A DNA stretch of 64,000 bases from a bacterium (GTDB lineage Bacteria; Chloroflexota; Dormibacteria; Aeolococcales; Bog-877), in contig JAJYPP010000001.1 in the NCBI GenBank assembly GCA_021795235.1, forward strand, positions 1 through 64,000, given 5' to 3'. This document shows, piece after piece, positions 9,844-20,603 of this stretch. The notes beneath the pieces are model-generated. The model was not told the origin of the DNA and made no database searches. It saw only the letters and a list, made by a program, of their open reading frames with translations. Every line of letters begins with the position of its first letter. The stretch's first letter is position 1. The translations under genes were made by a program, and so were the position numbers.

Positions 9844-11148
9844 ATGAACGACGGGCACCTGAGGAAGCTGGCGGGAAAGCTCGCGCTGGTCGCCGCGATG
9901 GGGGCGATGCTGGCGGCGTGCGGCGGCAGCGGGGCAGCCCCGAAGCCCAAGACCACCGCGGGGCAGAAGGTGACCATCACGTTTTGGAACGAGATGACTG
10001 GCCCGTATCAGGTGGCCCTCAACGGGGTGATTGCGGCCTTTGAGACCCAGAACCCTCAGATCACGGTGGACAGCGTGGTGGTGCCGAACGATGCCGCCTT
10101 GCAGCCGAAGCTTCTTACCGCGGTCGTGGGCCATGACCTGCCGACGATTTCCCAGCTGAATCCGTACTGGGGCCCCGAGTTCATCAGCACCAAGAGTCTG
10201 GTCAATTTGACCCCCGACATCAGCAAGGCCAGCAACTTCGGGCTTGGGGAGTTCTACGGCAGGCTCCTCGCGGCGGGCCGGTGGCCCGGCAACAAGCAGT
10301 ATCTGCTTCCGTTCAACGTGAGCGACTGCGAGATGTTCTACAACCAGAGCGCGTTCCAGGCTGCTGGCATCACGTCGCCCCCGGCCACTTGGTCGGCGTT
10401 CGCTGCGGACGCTGCCAAGTTGTCGACGGGTTCTCACCACGCCTTCGCAATCACCCTGGTCCATTCGTATCCGTGGCGGGCGTTCTTCAACGAAGCGGGG
10501 GGACAATTTGCCACCGCGAGTGGGCAGCCCAACCGGAGCGCGTTCGCTCCCGGAGGTGCGGGGGTGGCCGCCATGAGCTTCTGGCAGCAGCTGGTCAACA
10601 AGGGGCAGGCCGTGCTGACCCAGGGATACGCGTCCCAGACCGATTTCGCCAATGGCACCAGCTCAATCCTGGTTGGCACCAGCGCCTTCTACCCCTATCT
10701 GGTGCCCGCGGTCGCGGGCAAGTTCAAGATCGGGATTGCCCCGATGCCCAGCGGCAAGATCACCTCCACCTCGGTCTTCGGTGGCTACCTGGGGATGTTC
10801 AGCCAGGCCAGTCCGGCGCAGCAGGCGGCGGGCTTCAAGTTCATCCAGTATCTGACTTCGAAGCAGGGGCAGTTGTATTGGATGGAGCACAGCAACGGCT
10901 ACCTTCCGGTTCGCGCCGATGCGGCGGCGGCCGGGAAGAGCTTCTTGGCCACTCATCCGGCTCAGGAGACCGCGTTGAAGTCGCTGGCGGACGCTACGCC
11001 GGAGCCGCAGTACGCTTGGTATGACCAATTTGACATCCAGGATCTGATCCCGGGAATCCAGGCCGTGCTGATTGGTAAGAGTTCGCCCACAGCCGAGATG
11101 TCGGCTCTCTATGGGGACGCGAAGAGCTTGGCCAAGTCTTCCTCGTGA
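9844..11148 (+). CDS. ABC transporter substrate-binding lipoprotein (family 1)
   Basis: Signal peptide with lipobox LAACGGSG; VTITFWNEMTGPY; downstream of permeases. Confidence 0.93.
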   Translation: MNDGHLRKLAGKLALVAAMGAMLAACGGSGAAPKPKTTAGQKVTITFWNEMTGPYQVALNGVIAAFETQNPQITVDSVVVPNDAALQPKLLTAVVGHDLPTISQLNPYWGPEFISTKSLVNLTPDISKASNFGLGEFYGRLLAAGRWPGNKQYLLPFNVSDCEMFYNQSAFQAAGITSPPATWSAFAADAAKLSTGSHHAFAITLVHSYPWRAFFNEAGGQFATASGQPNRSAFAPGGAGVAAMSFWQQLVNKGQAVLTQGYASQTDFANGTSSILVGTSAFYPYLVPAVAGKFKIGIAPMPSGKITSTSVFGGYLGMFSQASPAQQAAGFKFIQYLTSKQGQLYWMEHSNGYLPVRADAAAAGKSFLATHPAQETALKSLADATPEPQYAWYDQFDIQDLIPGIQAVLIGKSSPTAEMSALYGDAKSLAKSSS

Positions 11149-11203
11149 GCCGGGCGGCGACCAGGACGGACGACCGGCGGTAGTGGCGTGGAAGAGTCTT
11201 GGG

Positions 11204-11232
11204 GGAGCGGCGGCGCAGGGCGCCGCCGCTCC
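11204..11232 (+). terminator. Stable hairpin downstream of ABC operon
   Basis: Perfect 12-bp inverted repeat GGAGCGGCGGCG / CGCCGCCGCTCC with 5-nt loop; no T-run. Confidence 0.55.
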
Positions 11233-11434
11233 TGGGCCGCCGGAGCAGACTGTCGGTGAGTTCACCGGCGATGTGGGCATGGTCGGAAGGAGCGATATGG
11301 CTTGGGGATTCGGCAGCGGTTGTGGGGCTGCGGTGCTCGGAGGCGGGTGGTGTGGGCCCCCGAAGCCGGTCGCCCGGCGATCCAGGCGCGGGGCGGCGGT
11401 GGGCGCCCGACGACACTTGGGGCCAGTCGCCTAG

Positions 11435-12148
11435 GTGGCCCAGGTGCGCGCACTGGTGGTGATGGACCTCGACGGGACGCTCTACCGCGGGTCGGCGCCC
11501 TACCGCTACTATGCCGAGCTGGTCTCGCGTTCGCTCCCACCGGATGAGCGCGAGCGATATCTATTGGCGCTGGAGCGGTTCCTGGCCGGCGAGCAGCCGG
11601 CCGCCGCCGCAGACGGGTGGGAGGCGGCGACGGTTCTGGCTGGGGGGACCACCGGCGGTGCGGCGGTCTTCCGCGAGGAGTTTCTCCAAGCCCGTGCCTT
11701 CATGCTGGGGGCTGGTTGCGAGCTGGAAATCCCCAAAGGGATGACCACCTTCTTGGAGCGAGCTCGGACCGTGGGCAGGCTGGTCGTCGCCACCAATACC
11801 CCAGGCCCCTACGTGTTTCCGTTGTTGGAGCGGCTGGGGCTGGGGACCTACTTCGACGAGGTCTGCTGCATGGCGGAGAAGCCGGGGCGGTTCCGCTCCT
11901 GGCTTGGGGCCTGGGCCAAGCTGTATGGCATTCCGGCCTGGGCCGTGCTCAGCGTGGGGGACCATTTTGCCAATGACATCGCGCCTGCGCTCGAGGGCGG
12001 CTGTGCCGCTGGGTATCTGGACCCCTTCAAAGTCGGCCCTCGCGGCTTGGCGACATTCGAAGGACCGGACTTCGAGACCTTGCGTGCGCCACTGATGGAG
12101 TGGCTGGAATCGATGGCCAAGACCCGGCCGCCAGCACTCACGCCCTGA
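11435..12148 (+). CDS. HAD-family hydrolase
   Basis: DLDGTLYRGS motif I, VVATNTP, SVGDHFANDIAPA motif IV. Confidence 0.85.
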   Translation: MAQVRALVVMDLDGTLYRGSAPYRYYAELVSRSLPPDERERYLLALERFLAGEQPAAAADGWEAATVLAGGTTGGAAVFREEFLQARAFMLGAGCELEIPKGMTTFLERARTVGRLVVATNTPGPYVFPLLERLGLGTYFDEVCCMAEKPGRFRSWLGAWAKLYGIPAWAVLSVGDHFANDIAPALEGGCAAGYLDPFKVGPRGLATFEGPDFETLRAPLMEWLESMAKTRPPALTP

Positions 12149-12511
12149 GCGACCGCCAAGTCTGGCCCGCCCGGGCCACGGGCATAGCTGGCCGTTTTGG
12201 CGCCCGATTCGAGCGCCGACCGATGCCAGCTCGGGTACCCTCAATCCAACCGGCCACTCCGGATGGTCGCTGGGTCCGCCATCGGACTGGCCCTACCCGC
12301 CGCCATCGCCGGCCCGCCCGCCGGGGTGCGTGCCGCTCTCGGCTGCGAGCGGGCGTGATCTCGGCGTCGCCGCTTGGCGCAGCCGATCATCGAAGGCCCC
12401 GACCCACAACGCGCGGACCGCATTACCGGGGCGGCCAACCGGCTGGTGTGACCACTTCGGGAGCTCTCTCCGAGCCGTCCCCGGCGGCCACAGGCCCATA
12501 ATTGGACGCTG

Positions 12512-13432
12512 ATGTCGAACTCGCTGACGGCAGCGCGAGCATTCGCCGGTACCGATCCCGTGGCGTCGATCGATGTGGTGGCGGTAGAGGCCCGCGCCCG
12601 GCTCTTCGCCAGCCGGTCCATCAAGCGTGGCTCCAAGCTCTTCGCGCTCAACCTGGCCATCTCCTGCACGGACCTCACGACCCTGGAGGGATCCGACACC
12701 ACAGGGAGGGTGGAGATCCTCTGCGCCAAGGCTCGGCGTCCCGCTCCCGACGATCCCTCAATCCCTGCCGTGGCCGCAGTCTGCGTGTACCCCGCCCAGG
12801 CTGAGGCCGCGGGCCGGTTCCTCAAGGGGAGCTCCGTCCGGGTGGCTGCGGTCGCCACCGGGTTTCCCAGCGGCCAGGTCCCGCTCGAGGTGAAGATTGC
12901 GGAGGCTGGCGAAGCGGCCCGCTTCGCCCACGAGATCGACATGGTGATGGACCGCCAGGCCTTCCTGGAGGGGCGCTACCAGGAGGTCCAACGGGAGATA
13001 GCCGCCGTCAAGGATGCCGTCGGCCGCCGCCACCTCAAGGTGATTCTGGAGACCGGGGAGCTGGGCGGCCTGGACCAGGTGCGTCGGGCCAGCTGGCTGG
13101 CCATGGAGGCGGGCGCGGACTTCATCAAGACCTCGACAGGCAAGATCCAGCCGGCGGCGACCCTCCCGGTCGCCGTGGTGATGCTGGAGGCCATTCGCGA
13201 CTTCGGGTGGGCGACGGGTCGGGAGATCGGCTTCAAGCCCGCCGGCGGTATCAGGACGGCCAAGCAGGCGGTCGCGTACCTGGTGGCGGTGAACGAGATC
13301 CTCGGTGACGGCTGGCTCACTCCGGAGCGGTTCCGGCTCGGTGCGTCGTCCCTGCTCAACGACATCCTCATGCAGATTTTCAAGGAGCGTAGAGGTGGCT
13401 ACCAGTCCCCTGAAGATTTCACCGAGGCTTGA
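12512..13432 (+). CDS. deoC: Deoxyribose-phosphate aldolase family protein
   Basis: LKVILETGELG, GADFIKTSTGK, FKPAGGIRTAKQA motifs. Confidence 0.93.
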   Translation: MSNSLTAARAFAGTDPVASIDVVAVEARARLFASRSIKRGSKLFALNLAISCTDLTTLEGSDTTGRVEILCAKARRPAPDDPSIPAVAAVCVYPAQAEAAGRFLKGSSVRVAAVATGFPSGQVPLEVKIAEAGEAARFAHEIDMVMDRQAFLEGRYQEVQREIAAVKDAVGRRHLKVILETGELGGLDQVRRASWLAMEAGADFIKTSTGKIQPAATLPVAVVMLEAIRDFGWATGREIGFKPAGGIRTAKQAVAYLVAVNEILGDGWLTPERFRLGASSLLNDILMQIFKERRGGYQSPEDFTEA

Positions 13433-14936
13433 GGCGGCGCTCACCCTCGCAGAGGCCGGCTCACGCGAGGCCGCGACCAGTTCAGTGCTGGAGTTCTCCG
13501 CAGGCCTGTTCGACTACGCCGCCGCCCCGGAGTCCACTGAGCACGTGCGCCTTGAGCCCAGCTACGGCCTGTTCATCGGTGGCCGCTTCGTGGAGCCCCT
13601 CTCGGGAGCCCACCTGCCCACCGTCAATCCGGCGACCGAGGAGCCCCTGGCCGCGGTCGCGGAGGCCGGGCCGGACGACATCGACCGCGCCGTCGCGGCG
13701 GCGTCGGCAGCCTTCCCGGCCTGGTCCCGGCTGCCGGGGTCACACCGGGCCCGCTACCTGTTCCGGCTGGCCCGGCTGGTGCAGGAGCGCTCCCGGGAGT
13801 TGGCCGTGGTTGAGAGCTTGGATGGCGGCAAGCCGATCCGAGAGTCCCGGGACTTCGACATCCCGACCGCGGCCCAGCACCTCTTCTATCACGCCGGTTG
13901 GGCGGACAAGCTGGAGTTCGCCTTCGCCACCGGCCGCGGGCGGCCGCTCGGGGTCGTGGGCCAGGTCATCCCCTGGAACTTTCCCCTGCTCATGCTGGCC
14001 TGGAAGGTGGCTCCGGCGTTGGCCACGGGGAATACGGTGGTCCTCAAACCCGCTGAGACGACGCCCCTTACCGCTCTCCTGTTCGCAGAGCTGTGCCGCC
14101 AGGCCGAGCTGCCCGCCGGAGTCGTCAATATCGTCACCGGGGGGCCTACGGCGGGCAGCGCCTTGGTCCGTCACCCGGGGATCGGCAAGGTGGCGTTCAC
14201 CGGGTCGACCGCGGTGGGCAAGGAGATCCAGGCCGCACTGGCGGGCAGCGGCAAGCACCTGTCCCTGGAGCTGGGCGGCAAGGCCGCCCATGTCGTCTTC
14301 GAGGACGCGCCCCTCGACCAGGCTGTGGAAGGAGTGGTGAACGGGATCTTCTTCAACCAGGGCCACGTGTGCTGCGCCGGCAGCCGGCTGCTGCTGCAGG
14401 AGTCGATCGCCGAACCCTTTCTGCGCCGGCTGCGGCTGCGGCTGAGCCGCCTGCGGGTGGGCGATCCCCTGGACAAGAACACCGACATCGGTGCCATCAA
14501 CTCCCGCGCCCAGCTGGAGCGCATCGAGGCCCTGGTGCGGGCGGGAGTGGAGGAGGGCGCCCACCTGTACCAGCCCGATTGTGAGCTGCCCAAACGGGGT
14601 TTCTGGTTCCCGCCCTCCGTCTTCACGGGGGTCGCCCCAGCTCACCGGATAGCTCGGGAGGAGATCTTCGGGCCGGTGCTGGCGGTCATGACCTTCAGGA
14701 CCGCGGCGGAGGCGGTGGCTCGCGCCAACAACACCAGGTACGGCCTCTCGGCCGGGGTGTGGACCACCAAGGGATCAAGGATCCTCTGGATGTCGCAGCG
14801 GATGCGCGCCGGGGTGGTGTGGGCCAACACCTATAACCAGTTCGACCCGGCCTCACCCTTCGGAGGTTTCCGGGAATCCGGTTTCGGAAGGGAAGGAGGG
14901 GTCCAGGGCTTGGCCGAGTACCTGGAGTTCGCATGA
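13395..14936 (+). CDS. Aldehyde dehydrogenase
   Basis: IPWNFPLLMLAWKVAPALATGNTVVLKPAE; FTGST; LELGGKAAHVVFEDA; NQGHVCCAGSR. Confidence 0.94.
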   Translation: MATSPLKISPRLEAALTLAEAGSREAATSSVLEFSAGLFDYAAAPESTEHVRLEPSYGLFIGGRFVEPLSGAHLPTVNPATEEPLAAVAEAGPDDIDRAVAAASAAFPAWSRLPGSHRARYLFRLARLVQERSRELAVVESLDGGKPIRESRDFDIPTAAQHLFYHAGWADKLEFAFATGRGRPLGVVGQVIPWNFPLLMLAWKVAPALATGNTVVLKPAETTPLTALLFAELCRQAELPAGVVNIVTGGPTAGSALVRHPGIGKVAFTGSTAVGKEIQAALAGSGKHLSLELGGKAAHVVFEDAPLDQAVEGVVNGIFFNQGHVCCAGSRLLLQESIAEPFLRRLRLRLSRLRVGDPLDKNTDIGAINSRAQLERIEALVRAGVEEGAHLYQPDCELPKRGFWFPPSVFTGVAPAHRIAREEIFGPVLAVMTFRTAAEAVARANNTRYGLSAGVWTTKGSRILWMSQRMRAGVVWANTYNQFDPASPFGGFRESGFGREGGVQGLAEYLEFA

Positions 14937-15754
14937 CCGCCCTGCCAGTTGTCAAGACCCCCAAGCTCTACCTGGGCGGAGCCTTCGTGCGCTCCGAGTC
15001 GGGGCGGGTCTTCCAGCCCGCCGCCTCGGTCAATGTGCCGCGGGGATCGCGCAAGGACCTGCGCGACGCGGTCAGGGCGGCGCGTCAGGCCCAACCCGGC
15101 TGGGCGGCGCTCACCGCCTACAACCGGGGCCAGGTGATCTACCGCATAGCCGAGATGCTGGAGGCTTCGCGCTCGTCAATGGCTCAGGCACTGGGCGGTG
15201 GCCGCTCTGCCGCTCGTGAGCTGGACGCCTGTCTGGACGCTCTGGTCTTCTTCGCGGGAGCCGCCGACAAGCTGGGGCAGATGGGGGGCAGCGTCAACTC
15301 TGTCGCCGGGCCGTTCTTCAACTTCACTGTGCCGGAGCCGGTGGGGGTGGTGTTCCTGGTGGCTGGCGACCGCCAGGCGCTGCTGCCGCTGGTTACCCAT
15401 CTGGCCGCCGCGGTCTGCGCGGGCAACGCCGCTGTCGCCCTGGTCTCGCCGGCCCGGCCCCTGCCCGGCCTGCTGCTGGGCGAGGCGCTGCAGACGGGTG
15501 ATCTGCCGCCGGGGACGATCAACCTGTTGAGCGGGCTGCCGGGGGAGATCCTGGGCTGGGCCGGATCCCACCGCGACATCGACCTGGTCGACTGCTGCGG
15601 CTGCGATCAGGAGCAGTGGCGGGATCTGAGCGAGGCCGCGGCCGACTCGGTGAAGCGGGTGTTGCCCCCGGAGCCGGTGCCGCCGCCGCTCAACCCCCGC
15701 TTGGCCCTGCGGATGATGGAGCTCAAGACCGTCTGGCACCCGGTCGGGGTCTGA
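14933..15754 (+). CDS. Short aldehyde dehydrogenase-family protein (N-terminal NAD-fold region only)
   Basis: KTPKLYLGGAFVRSESGRVF..ARQAQPGWAALTAYNRGQVIYRIAEMLE; ends before catalytic Cys region. Confidence 0.75.
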   Translation: MTALPVVKTPKLYLGGAFVRSESGRVFQPAASVNVPRGSRKDLRDAVRAARQAQPGWAALTAYNRGQVIYRIAEMLEASRSSMAQALGGGRSAARELDACLDALVFFAGAADKLGQMGGSVNSVAGPFFNFTVPEPVGVVFLVAGDRQALLPLVTHLAAAVCAGNAAVALVSPARPLPGLLLGEALQTGDLPPGTINLLSGLPGEILGWAGSHRDIDLVDCCGCDQEQWRDLSEAAADSVKRVLPPEPVPPPLNPRLALRMMELKTVWHPVGV

Positions 15755-15795
15755 GCGGCAGCCGACTCCAGCTCGTCTCTGGGGACTGGTCTGAT

Positions 15796-16539
15796 CTATG
15801 TGGCTCGGGCGGCCAGGGCGCGGAGCCGACCGGGCAGTGACTGATCGCCAGCGACCGCTATCTCCTCCAGCCCCCGTCTTCCCCAACCCCATAGGTACAG
15901 GGCCGACACCGGCCCGCTGAGGACGGCACTCGGGGAGCCGTCGCGGCCAGGGTGGACGAGCACCTCCGTGTCCCCGATTGCCACCGACCACTGGCAGGGG
16001 AGATCGGTGCCGTCCAGGTCGACGACAGCCGGTGGTCCGCCGTCGCCCAGTGGTCGCCCGGGACGGGCAAGGAAGACCTCCAGAAGCTCGCCGACCCCGT
16101 CCGCCGCCAGCTCGCGGCGGCAGTCGGGTACCAGCCCGGCCGCCAGCTCGGCGTCCACCCGGTGGATGGCCGCCTCGTGGGCGAGGCGGCGCGCCCAGAA
16201 GCTGGAGCTGCGATCTCGTTCGTACCAGGACCACAGGGCCACATCCGGTCCCATGGCGGCGAGTTCAGCGCCCACCTGTTTGGCGGTTCGCAGTACTGTC
16301 GCTCCAAGGTCGGGATCCCCCGCCGCCGCTCGAGGCCAGCTCGCCGGCGCGGGCGCTGTCTCCAGGCGCATGCGGAAGAGCGGCAATTTTTGGGCCAGAA
16401 CGTTGGCCATGTGCGCCAGCAGGTCGGCGGCGGCCCAGCCCGGACACGAGGGGATCGCCACCCCTTGCTCGTCACCCAGGGTGGCGACCATCCGCTCCAC
16501 GCTGCCGTCCAGCTCAGCCAGGTACTGGGAGTACTGCAT
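15796..16539 (-). CDS. Maleylpyruvate isomerase/DinB-like mycothiol-dependent family protein
   Basis: [21 protein letters not shown]..; [15 protein letters not shown]. Confidence 0.8.
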   Translation of the reverse strand: MQYSQYLAELDGSVERMVATLGDEQGVAIPSCPGWAAADLLAHMANVLAQKLPLFRMRLETAPAPASWPRAAAGDPDLGATVLRTAKQVGAELAAMGPDVALWSWYERDRSSSFWARRLAHEAAIHRVDAELAAGLVPDCRRELAADGVGELLEVFLARPGRPLGDGGPPAVVDLDGTDLPCQWSVAIGDTEVLVHPGRDGSPSAVLSGPVSALYLWGWGRRGLEEIAVAGDQSLPGRLRALAARAT

Positions 16540-16754
16540 CTGTACTAGACCATGGTAGGGAGGTGGGACGGGACGTGTCGGCGGCAGGGGATTTGGGGCG
16601 CCGGATGGCCGCAGTTGTGGCTGCCCCGGCGTTCCCTCCCTGGGTTCCCAGCGGAATCGAGACCGCGGTCAAATATCATGAGCACAACTCTGGACAGGAG
16701 AAGGCCCGCGATGGAAAGCGGGTGGCTTCCGGTGGAGCTAGGAGGTACCAGGCC

Positions 16755-17939
16755 ATGACCCAGCGTCGCGCAAAGCAGCTCTTCACCTCGGAATCGGTCA
16801 CCGAGGGGCATCCCGACAAGATGGCGGACCAGATCTCGGACGCGATCCTGGACGCCATCCTCGCCAAGGACCCGCTGGCGCGGGTGGCCTGTGAGACCGC
16901 GCTCACCACCGGGGCCGCGATCCTGCTCGGGGAGATCTCCACCGACTGCTACGTGGACATGGCCAAGGTGGTGCGGGAGACGGTCAGGCAGATCGGGTAC
17001 GTGCGGGCCAAGTTCGGTTTCGACTGGGAGACCTGCGGGGTGATGGTCTGCGTCGACGAGCAGTCCCCGGACATCGCCAGAGGGGTGGACCTGGGAGGGG
17101 CGGGAGACCAGGGCATGATGTTCGGCTTCGCCTGCGACGAGACCCCCGAGCTGATGCCGGCGCCCATCCAGTACGCTCACCAGCTGACGCGCCAGCTGGC
17201 CCTGGCCCGCAAGAGTGGCCTGCTCAAGTGGGCCCGTCCAGATGGCAAGTCCCAGGTGACCGTGGAGTACGACCAGGAGGGTCGGCCGAAGCGGATCGAC
17301 ACCGTCCTGATCAGCGCCCAGCACGCCGAGGAGGCGACCCCGGAGGAGGTCGAAGCTGGAGTCCGAGAGCATGTCATCGCCCCCGCGCTGCCCGAGGGGA
17401 TGGTGGATCAGCAGACCCGGATCCTGGTCAATCCGACCGGGCGTTTCGTCATAGGCGGCCCCCAGGGCGATGCCGGCCTGACCGGTCGGAAGATCATCGT
17501 GGACACCTACGGCGGGGTGGGACGGCACGGTGGGGGCGCGTTCTCCGGCAAGGATCCCACCAAGGTGGACCGCTCGGGCGCCTACGGGGCGCGCTACGTA
17601 GCCAAGCACCTGGTCGCAGCCGGGCTCGCTCGGCGCTGCGAGGTGCAGCTCGCTTACGCGATCGGGGTCAGCCGTCCGGTGTGGGTGGGAGTGGAGACGT
17701 TCGGGACCGAGGCGGCTCCGCGCGACCAGATCGCCGCCCTGGTCGACGAGTATTTTGACCTGTCTCCTTCGGGCATCATCAAGGAGCTGCAACTCCGCCG
17801 GCCCATCTACCGCCAGGTAGCCAGCTACGGGCACTTCGGGCGCAGTGACCTTGACCTGCCCTGGGAGCGCACCCCCTACCGGGAGGAGCTGAGCCGGGAG
17901 GCGGGCGTGGAGCCGGCGGCGGGGGCTGCCGGCGGGTGA
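16755..17939 (+). CDS. metK: S-adenosylmethionine synthetase
   Basis: [59 protein letters not shown] aggaggt. Confidence 0.98.
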   Translation: MTQRRAKQLFTSESVTEGHPDKMADQISDAILDAILAKDPLARVACETALTTGAAILLGEISTDCYVDMAKVVRETVRQIGYVRAKFGFDWETCGVMVCVDEQSPDIARGVDLGGAGDQGMMFGFACDETPELMPAPIQYAHQLTRQLALARKSGLLKWARPDGKSQVTVEYDQEGRPKRIDTVLISAQHAEEATPEEVEAGVREHVIAPALPEGMVDQQTRILVNPTGRFVIGGPQGDAGLTGRKIIVDTYGGVGRHGGGAFSGKDPTKVDRSGAYGARYVAKHLVAAGLARRCEVQLAYAIGVSRPVWVGVETFGTEAAPRDQIAALVDEYFDLSPSGIIKELQLRRPIYRQVASYGHFGRSDLDLPWERTPYREELSREAGVEPAAGAAGG

Positions 17940-19054
17940 CCATCCGTCCTCCAGCCGACCCCGGGGTCCCCCAGGGGTTGGTCTGCGTGGTGCTGGCAGG
18001 TGGAGCCGGGACCCGGCTCTGGCCGCGATCGCGGGCCGGGCGGCCCAAACACCTCCTGCCGCTGGCGCCCGACGGACGCTCTCTGCTGAGGCACGCCTTC
18101 GAGCGCGCCTCGGATCTGGGAGGCGAGGTGCTGGTGGTGTCCTCGGCTGAGCAGGGGCAGGAGGTCGCCCAAGAGCTGCCCGAGCTGGACTCGGGCCACA
18201 TCCTTCTGGAGCCGGAGCCCAGGGGCACTGGCCCCGCCTTGGCCTGGGCGGCCCTGGTGGCAGAGCGGCTGCGTCCCGGAGCGGTGATGGTGTCGCTGCA
18301 TGCCGATCACCACATTCCCGACCCCCAGGTGAGGCTGGTGCTGCTCTCCGCCGCCTGGTGGGCCCAGCAGGCGGACCGGCTGGTGGCTGTCGGGCTGCGC
18401 CCGAGCTGGCCATCGCCCGGTTTTGGTTACATCGGGATGGGGGAGGAACTGCCCCGTCCACCGGCACTGCCCGGGGCGGTCCTGCCTTTGCGATCGGCTC
18501 TGGGGTTCGTGGAAAAGCCCGACCAGAACCGGGCCAGGGAGATGGTGGACGCGGGCACCTTCCTGTGGAACACCGGCCTCTTCGCCTGGCCGGCCCGGTT
18601 GCTGCTGGAGGAACTGGCCCAGTTCGCACCACAGGTGGAGGTGGCGGTGCGATCGGCGGTCGCGTCCGCCGCCGACTTCGAGTCGGCCTGGTCCGCGCTG
18701 GGCCACGGCGTGATCGAGCGGCTGGTGCTGGAGCGAACCCGCAAACTGGGCGTGCTCCCCAGCGACCTGCGCTGGTCCGATCTGGGCTCCTTCCACGATC
18801 TGCACCGGGCGGCCAGCGAGGCGGGCCATGCCGACCCGGCGGGCAACGTCGCCTCCGGACCATCGCTGCTTGAGGACAGCCGGGACTGCTTTGTGGATTC
18901 GTCGGGCGGCAGGTTGGTGGTACTCCTGGGGGCGGCGGATCTGGCCGTGGTGGACACCAAGGATGCCCTGCTGGTTTGTCCTCTGAACCGGGTGCAGGAT
19001 GTCTCGTTGGTCGTGGCCCGGCTGCGCGCAGAGGGCCGCGACGACCTCCTCTGA
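17936..19054 (+). CDS. manC: Mannose-1-phosphate guanylyltransferase
   Basis: [39 protein letters not shown]. Confidence 0.92.
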   Translation: MTIRPPADPGVPQGLVCVVLAGGAGTRLWPRSRAGRPKHLLPLAPDGRSLLRHAFERASDLGGEVLVVSSAEQGQEVAQELPELDSGHILLEPEPRGTGPALAWAALVAERLRPGAVMVSLHADHHIPDPQVRLVLLSAAWWAQQADRLVAVGLRPSWPSPGFGYIGMGEELPRPPALPGAVLPLRSALGFVEKPDQNRAREMVDAGTFLWNTGLFAWPARLLLEELAQFAPQVEVAVRSAVASAADFESAWSALGHGVIERLVLERTRKLGVLPSDLRWSDLGSFHDLHRAASEAGHADPAGNVASGPSLLEDSRDCFVDSSGGRLVVLLGAADLAVVDTKDALLVCPLNRVQDVSLVVARLRAEGRDDLL

Positions 19055-19142
19055 GCTCACCTGACCGCCGACGGCGGGACGATTTCCGGCCCCTGGTGGC
19101 CCCTACAATTGGGGCGGCCAGTTCAGGTCAAGGAGGTGGGCA

Positions 19143-20603
19143 GTGGCGACACCCGAGATAAGTTTCGGTACCGATGGCTGGCGGGGTGTGGTGGCCGACG
19201 ACTTCACGTACGCCAACGTGCGGGTGGTCAGCCAGGCGGTGGCCCAGTACCTGGAGACTCAGCCCAAGTCCGAGAAGGTCGTGGTCGGCCACGACACCCG
19301 CTACTGCGGGGAGCTCTTCGCCGAGGAGGTGGCCCGGGTGCTGGCAGCCAACGGCCGGCCGGTGCTCCTCCTGGACCGTCCCGCCCCCACGCAGGCGGCC
19401 GCCTGGATGGTGGTCGCCGCCCGAGCTCTGGGTGGGGTGGTGGTCACCGCCAGTCACAATCCCCCCGAGTTCAACGGCCTCAAGTACAAGCCGGACTATG
19501 GGGGATCCGCGTCCCCCGACATCGTGGCTCGCTTGGAGGAGGAGGTGCATCGGGTCATCGCCGACGATCTGGTCAGGACGATGTCCATGGAGGAGGCGTT
19601 GGCCCTGGGCCTGGTCGAGAAGATCGACCCGCGCCCGGCCTACGCCGAGCAGATCGGTCGGCTGGTCGACCTCGGTGCGATCCGGGCGGCGGGCTTGCAC
19701 ATTCTTCACGACGCCATGTACGGCTCCGGGGCGGGCTACATCAAGGAGCTCCTGGAGGGGGGCACGACCAGAGTCGACCAACTGCACTGCGAGCGCAACC
19801 CCGGGTTCGGGGGCATGCACCCGGAGCCGATACCAGGCAACCTGGGCCAGGCCGCGCAGCTGCTGGAGCAGGGGGGCTTCGACCTCTGTATCGCCAACGA
19901 CGGCGACGCGGACCGGGTGGGGATTTTCGACGACGAGGGCAGCTTCATAGACCAGCTGGAGGTGGCCACCCTGCTGCTGTGGCACCTGTGCGAGAACCGC
20001 GGCTGGAGGGGCCCCGTGGTGCGGTCGATAACGATGACCAGGCGCCTGGACATCTTGGGCCAGCGCTACTCGTGCGCGGTGGAGGAGCTGCCGGTCGGAT
20101 TCAAGTACCTGGGGCCCAGGATGCGGGAGCTGGACGCCATCTTCGGCGCCGAGGAGTCTGGCGGGTTCGGTTTCCGGGGGCACATCCCCGAGCGCGACGG
20201 CATTCTGAGCGGTCTGATCTTCGCGGAGATGATCGTCCAGACCGGCCGGCCCCTGTCGGAGATCCGGCGCCAGGTGGCCGAGCTGGTGGGGCCGCACGCC
20301 TACGCCCGCCGGGACCACCGCTTCCAGAGGGATGCCTACCCGAGTGCCCGGGAGCGACTGTTGCATCGCATGGAGACCCAGCCGTTGGAGCGCGTGGGGG
20401 CAGAGACGATCACCTCAACGCGGTCGGATGACGGCTACAAGTACTGGATGGGTGAGGATTCGTGGGTGCTGGTCCGTATGTCCGGCACCGAGCCTCTGAT
20501 GCGGGTCTACTGCGAGTCCACCGACCCGGCCCGGGTCAAGCAGCTGCTGGACGACTTCGAGGCTGAGCTGGGGGTGATCGGAGACTCCGAGCAGCATGGG
20601 TGA
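19143..20603 (+). CDS. Phosphoglucomutase/phosphomannomutase family protein
   Basis: FGTDGWRGV; VVTASHNPPEFNGLKYK; NDGDADRVGIFD; GTEPLMRVYCE. Confidence 0.95.
   Translation: MATPEISFGTDGWRGVVADDFTYANVRVVSQAVAQYLETQPKSEKVVVGHDTRYCGELFAEEVARVLAANGRPVLLLDRPAPTQAAAWMVVAARALGGVVVTASHNPPEFNGLKYKPDYGGSASPDIVARLEEEVHRVIADDLVRTMSMEEALALGLVEKIDPRPAYAEQIGRLVDLGAIRAAGLHILHDAMYGSGAGYIKELLEGGTTRVDQLHCERNPGFGGMHPEPIPGNLGQAAQLLEQGGFDLCIANDGDADRVGIFDDEGSFIDQLEVATLLLWHLCENRGWRGPVVRSITMTRRLDILGQRYSCAVEELPVGFKYLGPRMRELDAIFGAEESGGFGFRGHIPERDGILSGLIFAEMIVQTGRPLSEIRRQVAELVGPHAYARRDHRFQRDAYPSARERLLHRMETQPLERVGAETITSTRSDDGYKYWMGEDSWVLVRMSGTEPLMRVYCESTDPARVKQLLDDFEAELGVIGDSEQHG

Noticed and set aside
16545-18863. 772-aa minus-strand ORF
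   Set aside because: Antisense of metK/manC in high-GC DNA; low-complexity Pro/Arg/Gly composition, no domain
19109-20431. 440-aa plus ORF overlapping the phosphohexomutase
   Set aside because: Alternate frame of a clearly real gene; Gly/Arg-rich artefact
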